Positions 1-6,098 of a stretch of DNA of 9,806 nucleotides are shown here, one piece after another. Source of the stretch: Chloroflexota bacterium (GTDB taxonomy: Bacteria > Chloroflexota > Dehalococcoidia > JACQTR01); the NCBI GenBank assembly GCA_016210705.1, contig JACQTR010000201.1:1-9806 (forward strand), read 5' to 3'. Each line of letters begins with the position of its first letter. Position 1 is the stretch's first letter. Below the pieces are notes generated by a model that worked only from the letters and a program-made list of their open reading frames with translations, had not been told where the DNA came from and searched no databases. The position numbers were made by a program, and so were the translations under genes.

Positions 1-32
1 ACCCCTATGATGGCCACATTGATTTTACCCAA
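1..32 (-). CDS. N-terminus of a Rossmann-fold protein, possibly inositol-3-phosphate synthase (partial)
   Basis: Reading leftward from a TTG start at 32-30, the first codons give MGKINVAIIGV before the window edge cuts the gene. The start is supported by a GGGAGG Shine-Dalgarno sequence six bases upstream and by an extended -10 promoter further upstream. A short basic lead followed by a hydrophobic beta strand ending in IIGV is how NAD-binding Rossmann proteins begin. From memory it most resembles inositol-3-phosphate synthases, which continue with GNCAS, but that part lies outside the window. Gfo/Idh-type oxidoreductases begin in a similar way. Only eleven residues are visible, so the family is a guess, while the existence of a translated start is fairly well supported. 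Confidence 0.55.
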   Translation of the reverse strand, partial: MGKINVAIIG

Positions 33-81
33 AGGCTACCTCCCTTCCTCTATTTTGCTCTTTGACTCGGACTGTGTGGGC

Positions 82-110
82 ATTGTACCAGGTTCTGAGG
101 CAGGGAACAA
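82..110 (-). promoter_or_regulatory. Extended -10 promoter for the minus-strand gene at the left edge
   Basis: On the minus strand a TACAAT -10 (82-87) is preceded by TGG, giving an extended -10. A weak -35, TTGTTC (105-110), lies 17 bases upstream. Transcription would start near position 75, leaving a leader of about 40 bases that carries the GGGAGG ribosome site for the TTG start at 32. Confidence 0.55.
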
Positions 111-127
111 GCGTGGGCTTGTGGCCC

Positions 128-156
128 TTGCCTCCCCGAGTTGGGTATGCTATCCT
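128..156 (+). promoter_or_regulatory. Possible promoter just upstream of the PHP gene
   Basis: TTGCCT (128-133) and TATCCT (151-156) are separated by 17 bases, each matching four of six consensus positions. Transcription would begin around 162-164, only two to four bases before the ATG at 166. That fits the lack of a Shine-Dalgarno sequence and would make the message leaderless or nearly so. The match is modest and could be chance. Confidence 0.3.
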
Positions 157-165
157 CCAAGAATT

Positions 166-855
166 ATGAGAAGATTTCGGGTTTTGGATTTTCATACCCA
201 CACCTTCCTTAGCGATGGTGTTCTATCTCCTATGGAGATGATCCGACGAGCATTGCACCAAGGTTACCTAGCAGTCGGTCTCACCGACCACGTCGGCGCT
301 GCTACCCTGCCCCGTGTGATCGAAGAGATGAAGAGGGATTGCGCTTTGGCTCAAGGGCGCTGGAATATTACCGCCTTCCCTGGAGTGGAGATCACTCATG
401 CTCCTATTTCAGCCATTGGCGAGTTAGCCCTAGAGGCCAAGGCTCGAGGAGCAGCTCTGGTGGTAGTCCACGGTGAGTCCATTATAGAGCCAGTGGAGCC
501 CGGTACCAATCGAGCAGCGTTGGAGTCTCCTCATGTGGACATTTTGGCCCATCCTGGTCTTCTAACTGAGGAGGAGGCCCGCTTGGCAGCCCAAAAAGGG
601 ATTTTTCTTGAAATCAGCGCTCGTTCTGGCCACTCCTTAACCAATGGCCATGTAGTACTCATGGCCCGCCGCGCGGGTGCCTCTCTCCTCCTCGATTCCG
701 ATGCCCACGACGAGGGGAACTTACTCACCCCATCTTTAGCCTGGTCTATCGCCGCCGGAGCGGGCCTTGAAGAGAAGGAAATCGAGAGAGTACTCTGGCT
801 AAATCCCCGTGCCCTGCTCCGCAAACTGCAACGGAGGTTAACACCTCTGACCTAA
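166..855 (+). CDS. PHP-domain metal-dependent phosphoesterase (histidinol-phosphatase-like)
   Basis: This 229-residue protein has the full metal-ligand set of the PHP family: HTH at residues 10-12, SD at 16-17, TDH at 40-42, GVE at 73-75, VHGE with H102, LAHP with H129, and DSDAH with D179 and H181. PHP proteins hydrolyse phosphoesters with a cluster of two or three metal ions in the cytoplasm. Its size matches the compact stand-alone PHP proteins often named histidinol-phosphatase-like. No histidine biosynthesis gene is nearby, so the substrate is unknown. I chose ATG 166 because the first PHP motif follows directly. A longer frame opens at position 7, but its extra 53 residues are unlike the family and cross the divergent promoter. 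No clear ribosome site precedes ATG 166. The stop codon overlaps that of the convergent DUF5679 gene. Confidence 0.85.
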   Translation: MRRFRVLDFHTHTFLSDGVLSPMEMIRRALHQGYLAVGLTDHVGAATLPRVIEEMKRDCALAQGRWNITAFPGVEITHAPISAIGELALEAKARGAALVVVHGESIIEPVEPGTNRAALESPHVDILAHPGLLTEEEARLAAQKGIFLEISARSGHSLTNGHVVLMARRAGASLLLDSDAHDEGNLLTPSLAWSIAAGAGLEEKEIERVLWLNPRALLRKLQRRLTPLT

Positions 856-992
856 GCCTTGCCAATACGATAGATCTTGGTGCCGCAATTAGGGCAAGTC
901 CCCTGAGTAGCTTGGCTACCATTTTTGAGGGTGATGGGCATGGGATTTCTCATCTCCCTTTTGGTGCGGCATTTGACGCAATAGGCCTCCAT
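852..992 (-). CDS. DUF5679 small zinc-ribbon-like protein
   Basis: This 46-residue protein has two CxxC pairs, YCVKC (C5, C8) and TCPNC (C33, C36), which should bind one zinc ion. It ends in GTKIYRIGKA. The layout, with a basic stretch after the first pair, a central ITLKNGSQATQG segment and the C-terminal GT-basic-RIGK tail, is that of DUF5679. Its function is unknown; a nucleic-acid-binding or chaperone-like role is possible but not shown. The ATG at 992 has a strong GGAGGTG ribosome site at 998-1004. The gene starts 31 bases after the thiolase stop, so it is probably the last gene of the DUF35-thiolase transcript. Its TAG stop overlaps the TAA of the PHP gene on the other strand by four bases. 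Length, motifs and start all fit a complete gene. Confidence 0.85.
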   Translation of the reverse strand: MEAYCVKCRTKREMRNPMPITLKNGSQATQGTCPNCGTKIYRIGKA

Positions 993-1023
993 AGGCTCAC
1001 CTCCTTTCTTTACTAGCTTACCA

Positions 1024-2145
1024 TCATCTGGTCAATATATGCGAGGCAGCTGCTCCACCCGTGCCAACGGTGTGGGCCAGCCCGACCCTAGCGTTGTTAA
1101 TCTGCCTTTCTGAACCTTCAGCCTGCCCCCTTAATTGACGGGTAACTTCGTAGACTTGCGCTAGCCCGGTGGCCCCCAGAGGGTGACCCAGGGCCAGCAG
1201 TCCACCGCTGGGGTTGACAGGCATAGTGCCTCCAATGAAAGTTTTACCCTGAACGATAAGGTGGACACCTTCACCAGGGGGGCATAAACCAAGGTTTTCA
1301 TAATGCATGATTTCGGCCGAAGTTGTGGCATCGTGTAACTCTACCAAGTCTAAATCCTGGGGCCCCAGTCCGGCTCTTTGGTAGGCCTCCTGGGCAGCGC
1401 GGCGGCTCATGGAATCTATGCCCCCGCTGAATGTCTCCAGATAATTATAGGCTTGAGAGACCACCACTGAGGCACTGATTTTTACTGGCTGGGACGTGAA
1501 GCGGCGAGCCTTGGTAGCGGAACAGATAATGGCTGCCGCAGCCCCATCGCTCTGGGGACAGCACTGGAGTAGAGTTAATGGCTCGGCGATCATCCGAGAA
1601 TTAAGAACTTCTTCTAAAGTAACCTCCCGGCGATATTGGGCTTTAGGATTAGAAACAGCATGGCGATGGTTTTTTACGGAGACTAGGGCCATTTGCTCTA
1701 CCGTGTAACCAAATTCGTACATGTGTCTTTTCCCCAAAAGGGCTAGGGTGATGATATCTACATTTCTCCCAAAGAGCCTCTCCATACCTTTGGGTGGTGG
1801 AGCACCGTCCCCCGTCATTTTTTCATAGCCCAAGGCTAGGGCTATATCCACCAGCCCTGCAGCTACAGCAATGTAGGCTCCGTTAAGAGCGCTAGCTCCA
1901 GTGGCACAATCGTTTTGGATGTTCATAATGGGTATGCCACTCATGCCCACCATGCTCAGCACCTCTTGGCCGGAGGTGCCTCCCAGGCGAACGCTTCCAC
2001 TATAGGCCAATTCCACCTTGCGCCATGGGATGCCAGCATCCCTTAAGGCCTGGTCTACAGCGGTATAACATAATTGTCCCGGGCTTTTATGGGGGAACTT
2101 GCCGATAGGATGCATGCCTACCCCCAGTATCACTACCTCCCTCAC
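1024..2145 (-). CDS. Thiolase-family acyl-CoA acyltransferase (SCP2/DUF35-associated type)
   Basis: This 373-residue protein has a thiolase fold. The nucleophilic cysteine is in NDCATGASA (C80). LLQCCPQSDGAAA (192-204), VELHDATTSAE (268-278), NPSGG (311-315) and GHPLGATG with H321 are the conserved loops of the SCP-x/archaeal thiolase branch. The C-terminal loop reads HTVGTGG (358-364), so the second catalytic cysteine of classical thiolases is not seen. Families in this branch, such as archaeal acetoacetyl-CoA thiolase and BbsB, act with a DUF35 partner. A DUF35 gene lies immediately upstream and overlaps by four bases (GTGA), which suggests translational coupling and a complex. The start is GTG 2145, ten bases after an AGGAGG site (2156-2161). 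The reaction is probably formation or cleavage of a 3-ketoacyl-CoA; the physiological substrate cannot be read from the sequence. Confidence 0.85.
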   Translation of the reverse strand: MREVVILGVGMHPIGKFPHKSPGQLCYTAVDQALRDAGIPWRKVELAYSGSVRLGGTSGQEVLSMVGMSGIPIMNIQNDCATGASALNGAYIAVAAGLVDIALALGYEKMTGDGAPPPKGMERLFGRNVDIITLALLGKRHMYEFGYTVEQMALVSVKNHRHAVSNPKAQYRREVTLEEVLNSRMIAEPLTLLQCCPQSDGAAAAIICSATKARRFTSQPVKISASVVVSQAYNYLETFSGGIDSMSRRAAQEAYQRAGLGPQDLDLVELHDATTSAEIMHYENLGLCPPGEGVHLIVQGKTFIGGTMPVNPSGGLLALGHPLGATGLAQVYEVTRQLRGQAEGSERQINNARVGLAHTVGTGGAAASHILTR

Positions 2146-2591
2146 AGGTTTCTAACCTCCTGGAGTGTAGGGCGAAACATGTAAGCCACAATTTCGTCGC
2201 CTACCTCATTTTCGGTCACCTTTTCCAACGCCAACTCCACCTCTTGGCCTATTCTCAAAGAATCCAAGGGGGTGTCTTGAGCCATGAGAGAGGTAACAAG
2301 AACACGTTGCGGGAATTCCACCACCGCCAGAGCGTAGGGCAACGGACCTAAAAATCCCACTGGGGCTTGCCAAACGACGGTATAAGTATAGATTCGCCCC
2401 TTGGGGCCCAAAAGCGCCTCTTCCATGCCCGGAGCGAAACAGTGAGGACAAACATCTCTTTTAGGGAACACCGTCTCTCCGCACCAGCGACAGGTGCTAG
2501 CGCAAAGTCGAACACCCTCTTGAGGTAGGGAAATGAACAGGCCCTCTTCTATGGGTATCTGCTTTTTACCTCGAGCAGGGGCAGACGTCAA
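2142..2591 (-). CDS. DUF35 zinc-ribbon and OB-fold protein, thiolase partner
   Basis: From the TTG start chosen here the protein has 149 residues. The N-terminal part carries a rubredoxin-like zinc ribbon, CRWC (C34, C37) and CPHC (C48, C51). An OB-fold follows from about residue 62, with GRIYTYTVVW, PYALAVVEF and IGQEVEL, as in the DUF35 family. DUF35 proteins bind the CoA or pantetheine part of the substrate and bridge thiolases to partner enzymes. An in-frame ATG at 2636 would add 15 residues, but it lies inside the promoter that drives this unit and has no ribosome site. TTG 2591 lies six bases after AGGAG and just downstream of the predicted transcription start. The gene overlaps the thiolase gene, which supports joint function. 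The family call is firm; the start is likely but unproven. Confidence 0.82.
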   Translation of the reverse strand: MTSAPARGKKQIPIEEGLFISLPQEGVRLCASTCRWCGETVFPKRDVCPHCFAPGMEEALLGPKGRIYTYTVVWQAPVGFLGPLPYALAVVEFPQRVLVTSLMAQDTPLDSLRIGQEVELALEKVTENEVGDEIVAYMFRPTLQEVRNL

Positions 2592-2597
2592 GACTGA

Positions 2598-2602
2598 CTC
2601 CT
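2598..2602 (-). promoter_or_regulatory. Ribosome binding site supporting the TTG start of the DUF35 gene
   Basis: AGGAG on the minus strand lies six bases before TTG 2591. No comparable site precedes the upstream ATG at 2636. It therefore decides the start choice. Confidence 0.6.
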
Positions 2603-2624
2603 GGCGAATTAAGGATACGGAGCA

Positions 2625-2652
2625 ATGATACCCCATTTACGAGGGATGTCAA
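2625..2652 (-). promoter_or_regulatory. Sigma-A-type promoter of the DUF35-thiolase-DUF5679 unit
   Basis: A perfect TTGACA -35 (2647-2652) and a TATCAT -10 (2625-2630) on the minus strand are 16 bases apart. They sit in the short gap after the truB stop. Transcription should begin near 2618, giving a leader of about 27 bases to TTG 2591. No hairpin terminator separates this promoter from truB, so readthrough from the nusA operon is also likely. Confidence 0.7.
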
Positions 2653-2665
2653 GCTTGTAACGAAT

Positions 2666-3556
2666 CTATTGAGAGAATACCTTTTCTGGATGCCACAGTC
2701 CGGTTTGGGGTTGGTAGCGGAGGAGGGCTATAAGTTGGCCAGCTAGAGAGTAGGCACGACATCGCTCGCCAGCTTTATCTCTTCCGTTTAAGGGCAGAGC
2801 CTGTCCATAGCGGATAGGGGCCTCTCTGGTTTCACCCAAAATAGCCGCTGGCCAATGAAGGATGGCTACATCCAAAGGATACAAGAGCTTCTGCCAGTAA
2901 CCTCCCTCAAAGGCATCCTGAAGTTCGGGAAGGGTTAAGCTGTCCTCTAGGGTGAAGGGCCCACAGCTCAGGCGAATCAGACCATCAAGATGGGCGCCAC
3001 ACCCCAACGCCTGACCTAGATCGTGAGCCAAGGAACGTATGTAGGTACCCTTGCCACACTCAACATCGATGGTAACCAAAGGTGGCATCCAATCTACTAG
3101 CTTAAGTTGAAAAATCTGAGCCGGTCTCGCCTTTATAGGGGGGACTAGACCCTCCCTGACCCAACGATGAAGGGGTTTTCCCTGCCACTTAAGGGCGCTA
3201 AATAATGGGGGAATCTGCTGAATGGTGCCCTGAAATGTAGGGAGGGTTTCTTCTAGTTGTTCTTTGGTTACTGCCGAAGGGTCATGGCATTCCACTACCC
3301 GGCCAACGGAATCGTAGCTATCGGTGACTATTCCCAACCGAACGTGAGCCCGGTAGCGTTTTTTGGCCTCAGCTAAAAAGGCCAGAATTCGCGTCCCTTG
3401 ACCCAGGCCAACGGTTAAGACCCCGCTGGCCGTTGGATCCAAAGTTCCACCGTGTCCGACCCGGCGCTCTTTGCTGAGACGGCGTACCAGAGACACGATC
3501 TCAAAAGAGGTCTTGCCCGTGGGTTTGTGGACGTTTAGGATGCCGTCAGCGCTCAC
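2666..3556 (-). CDS. truB: tRNA pseudouridine(55) synthase TruB
   Basis: TruB isomerises uridine 55 to pseudouridine in the T loop of tRNAs. The 296-residue protein shows the catalytic motif GHGGTLDPTASG (35-46), with D40 as the nucleophilic aspartate. It continues with KRYRAHVRLG (66-75), IPPLFSALK (115-123) and CGKGTYIRSLAHDLG (167-181), all typical of TruB. The C-terminal 50 residues look like the small PUA-like C-terminal domain of bacterial TruB. The length is normal. The start is a GTG at 3556 inside the end of rbfA; the reading frames overlap by 11 bases, and a GAGGA element lies about 11 bases upstream. It is the last gene of the nusA operon. The order rbfA-truB without an intervening DHH phosphoesterase gene is shorter than in many Gram-positive genomes. 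Confidence 0.95.
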   Translation of the reverse strand: MSADGILNVHKPTGKTSFEIVSLVRRLSKERRVGHGGTLDPTASGVLTVGLGQGTRILAFLAEAKKRYRAHVRLGIVTDSYDSVGRVVECHDPSAVTKEQLEETLPTFQGTIQQIPPLFSALKWQGKPLHRWVREGLVPPIKARPAQIFQLKLVDWMPPLVTIDVECGKGTYIRSLAHDLGQALGCGAHLDGLIRLSCGPFTLEDSLTLPELQDAFEGGYWQKLLYPLDVAILHWPAAILGETREAPIRYGQALPLNGRDKAGERCRAYSLAGQLIALLRYQPQTGLWHPEKVFSQ

Positions 3557-3914
3557 CTGTTTGGGAATCCTCTTCGCTGGTGACTCGACGTAGTAGTTCT
3601 AAAACCCGGGCTCCTTGCTCCAGGGAATTATCGTGGTGAAAGGTGAGCTCGGGTATAAAGCGGAGAGTTAAACGTTCCCCTAGTTGATGGCGAAAGAACT
3701 TAGCGGCGGCGTTTAGACTTTGAAATACCTTTACCTTCTCCTCTTCACTACCCAGTACGCTGACGAAAACTTTAGCCTGCTTAAGATCAGGAGAGATATC
3801 GACCTCGGTAATAGTAACTATGCCGCTGAGCCGGGGGTCTTTGACTTGACGAAGGAGAAGGTCGCTGATTTCGGCCCGGAGTAGCTCATTTAGGCGACGA
3901 TGACGTCGAGCCAT
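3546..3914 (-). CDS. rbfA: 30S ribosome-binding factor RbfA
   Basis: RbfA is a small KH-type protein that binds the maturing 30S subunit and is needed for late 16S rRNA processing and cold adaptation. This 122-residue protein starts with MARRHRRLNELLRAEIS and contains VKDPRLSG (24-31), the strand pair VTITEVDISPDLKQAKVFVSV, and the loop LTLRFIPELTFHHDNSLEQG near residue 90. All are hallmarks of the family. The length is usual. The ATG at 3914 follows the infB stop by five bases and has only a weak ribosome site, so translation is probably coupled to infB. Its end overlaps the start of truB by 11 bases. Confidence 0.95.
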   Translation of the reverse strand: MARRHRRLNELLRAEISDLLLRQVKDPRLSGIVTITEVDISPDLKQAKVFVSVLGSEEEKVKVFQSLNAAAKFFRHQLGERLTLRFIPELTFHHDNSLEQGARVLELLRRVTSEEDSQTGER

Positions 3915-3919
3915 TAGGT

Positions 3920-5800
3920 CTAGCCTGCATCAGCTTTTTCTTTGCGGTAGACCTCAATGACATCACCCTCCTCATAATCGTTATAACCCTCAATGCCGAT
4001 GCCGCACTCGAAGCCAGCCATCACCTCTCGGACATCGTCTTTAAAGCGTTTCAAGCTGTTGATATTGGCTTCCCAAACGGTTTGGCCGCGGCGTAAAACC
4101 CTAGCCATGGTTCCGCGGCCAATTTTGCCATCGCTAACATACACGCCAGCCACTTTGTACCGTTTCCCTATGGGGAAGACCTGACGAACTTGGGCGTGGC
4201 CCTCTACTATCTCCACGTAAGTTGGCTCTTTTAGGCCGCTTAACGCCCTTTCCACATCCTCCACCAGATTATAGATAACGTCGTAAACACGGATGTCTAC
4301 CCCTCCCACCTCTGCCAAACGTCGGGCCCCAGGCTCAGGACGAGCGTTAAAGCCAATAATGATGCCTTGGGAAGCTAGGGCCAGCATAACGTCCGATTCG
4401 TTTATATTACCGGTAGTAGCGTGGATGATTTTTACCCTAGCCTTCTCGGTGGACAACCGTTCTAAAGAGCTTTTGATAGGATCTATGCTGCCTTGAACAT
4501 CGGTTTTGAGGATGATATTAAGCTCCTTTACCTGCCCAGCCTCTATTTGCATAGAGAGCTCGTCTAAACTAAAGGCTTTCATCGATATGGGCGTTTGTTC
4601 AGTGCGCCGTTGGCGTTGCTGTACCTCGGCGCGAGCCAGCTTCTCACTTTCTACCACCCTCAGAAAATCACCAGCTTGCGGAACACCACCAAGGCCCATG
4701 ATCACCACAGGCGTAGCTGGTTCGGCGCGCTTTACCCGCTTGCCTTTGTCGTCAAACATGGCTTTGATGCGTCCCCAGGTGCTGCCTAGCACCACTGAGT
4801 CTCCGACCTTTAAGGTCCCGTTTTGGACCAACACCGTAGCCAGGGGGCCTCGGCTACTATCCAGCTCGGCCTCGATCACTACACCCACTGCCGGCCGAAT
4901 AGGATTCGCCTTGAGTTCAGCCATTTCGGCTACAATGAGCAGGTTCTCCAGGAGGTCGGGAATTCCTTGGCCCATCCTAGCGGAGACCGGAACACAAACT
5001 ACGTCTCCACCCCATTCCTCAATAAGTATGCCGGCATCAGCCAATTGCTTCTTAACCAATTCCAGGTTAGCCTCTGGCTTGTCGATCTTGTTTATGGCCA
5101 CCACAATGGGTACACCAGCAGCTCGGGCGTGGTCAATTGCTTCCAGGGTTTGGGGCATTACTCCGTCGTCAGCGGCCACCACCAGCACGGCAATATCCGT
5201 GACGCGAGCTCCCCTAGCTCTCATAGCAGTGAAGGCCTCATGTCCAGGGGTATCAAGAAATGTGATCTTCTGGTTACGAATTTCTACCTGGTAGGCACCA
5301 ATATGTTGAGTGATGCCGCCAGCCTCACCGGCCATGACATTGGTCTTTCGTATGGCATCTAAAAGCCTGGTTTTACCATGATCCACATGCCCCATGATGG
5401 TTATCACAGGGGGCCGAGGTTTAGCGCCCTCCTCTTCCAAACGGGCTTGGGGCCCCGCTTCTTCCGAGGGAACTGGACCCAAAAGAGCCTCAGACTCAGG
5501 TTCTTCTTTAGTCTCATAACCGAAATCAGAGGCCACCACGGCTGCCGTAGTATAATCAATGGTTTGATTAATACTGGCCATGACCCCGTTCTTCATCAAG
5601 TGTTTGATGACCTCGATAGGGCTTACCGCCAAAAGGTCGGCCAGTTGTTTGACGGTAAGGATGGCCGGGATAATAAGGAGTTGCTCTTTGTGGGTTACAG
5701 TTTTAGGCTCTATATCTACAGTAGGGCTGGTGTCAACAGACGTAGAGCCTCTTCGGCGACTCCTATTTGTCGCCCGAGGTCTATGATACACTCTTGGCAC
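3920..5800 (-). CDS. infB: Translation initiation factor IF-2, short form
   Basis: IF2 is the GTPase that brings initiator tRNA to the 30S subunit and promotes joining of the 50S. In this 626-residue protein the IF2N domain (about 45-95) contains LTVKQLADLLAVSPIEVIKH. The GTPase domain follows: G1 GHVDHGKT (137-144), G2 GGITQHIG (161-168), G3 DTPGHEAF (183-190), G4 NKID (237-240) and G5 SAR (273-275). Domains II to IV run to the end, with LKTDVQGS (431-438) and a C-terminal segment containing GFECGIGIEGYND that binds initiator tRNA. The long charged or repeat-rich N-terminus of many bacterial IF2s is missing; only about 45 basic and variable residues precede IF2N. The start is GTG 5800 with an AAGGAG site upstream, inside the end of ylxR (20-base overlap). 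Confidence 0.96.
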   Translation of the reverse strand: MPRVYHRPRATNRSRRRGSTSVDTSPTVDIEPKTVTHKEQLLIIPAILTVKQLADLLAVSPIEVIKHLMKNGVMASINQTIDYTTAAVVASDFGYETKEEPESEALLGPVPSEEAGPQARLEEEGAKPRPPVITIMGHVDHGKTRLLDAIRKTNVMAGEAGGITQHIGAYQVEIRNQKITFLDTPGHEAFTAMRARGARVTDIAVLVVAADDGVMPQTLEAIDHARAAGVPIVVAINKIDKPEANLELVKKQLADAGILIEEWGGDVVCVPVSARMGQGIPDLLENLLIVAEMAELKANPIRPAVGVVIEAELDSSRGPLATVLVQNGTLKVGDSVVLGSTWGRIKAMFDDKGKRVKRAEPATPVVIMGLGGVPQAGDFLRVVESEKLARAEVQQRQRRTEQTPISMKAFSLDELSMQIEAGQVKELNIILKTDVQGSIDPIKSSLERLSTEKARVKIIHATTGNINESDVMLALASQGIIIGFNARPEPGARRLAEVGGVDIRVYDVIYNLVEDVERALSGLKEPTYVEIVEGHAQVRQVFPIGKRYKVAGVYVSDGKIGRGTMARVLRRGQTVWEANINSLKRFKDDVREVMAGFECGIGIEGYNDYEEGDVIEVYRKEKADAG

Positions 5801-6098
5801 GGAGCTCTCCTTCTACCCTATCCCCTGCCCCAGGTAAGCCTTTTATGTATTGGAGCAACTCATCACGGCGAGACGGAGAGACGATCGTTCTTAAAGCATA
5901 GCCTATATGGTTTTTGGATAGCCCCTTTGCCCAACAACTATAAGTTGGGCAAAGATAAGCACCTCGTCCCTCTCTTTTGCCAGTAGGATCCACCATTACC
6001 TCACCAGAAGGGGTCTTAACCAAACGCACAAGCTCCTTCTTATCTTTGGTTTGACGACAACCCAGGCAAGTGCGCTGAGGAATAGACTTAACTGTCAT
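5781..6098 (-). CDS. ylxR: YlxR/RnpM RNA-binding protein
   Basis: YlxR (renamed RnpM in Bacillus) is a small nucleic-acid-binding protein reported to modulate RNase P and some transcription; it is typically encoded between nusA and infB. This copy has 105 residues. It shows the family motifs RTCLGCR (9-15) and GRGAYLCP (44-51), plus the basic helix LSKNHIGYALR near 60-70. A variable tail of about 20 residues follows LLQYIKG. The ATG at 6098 lies inside the end of nusA (11-base overlap), with a GAGG element nine bases upstream. The end of the gene contains the infB ribosome site and start. The ylxQ gene (L7Ae-like) often found next is absent. Confidence 0.93.
   Translation of the reverse strand: MTVKSIPQRTCLGCRQTKDKKELVRLVKTPSGEVMVDPTGKREGRGAYLCPTYSCWAKGLSKNHIGYALRTIVSPSRRDELLQYIKGLPGAGDRVEGELRAKSVS

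Noticed and set aside
7..165. 53-residue N-terminal extension of the PHP protein
   Set aside because: It is unlike PHP proteins, has no ribosome site, and crosses the start and promoter of the divergent minus-strand gene.
4506..5362. Long plus-strand frames opposite infB (up to 262 codons)
   Set aside because: They lie antisense to the well-conserved IF2 sequence, are rich in S, R and T as mirror frames usually are, and match no family.
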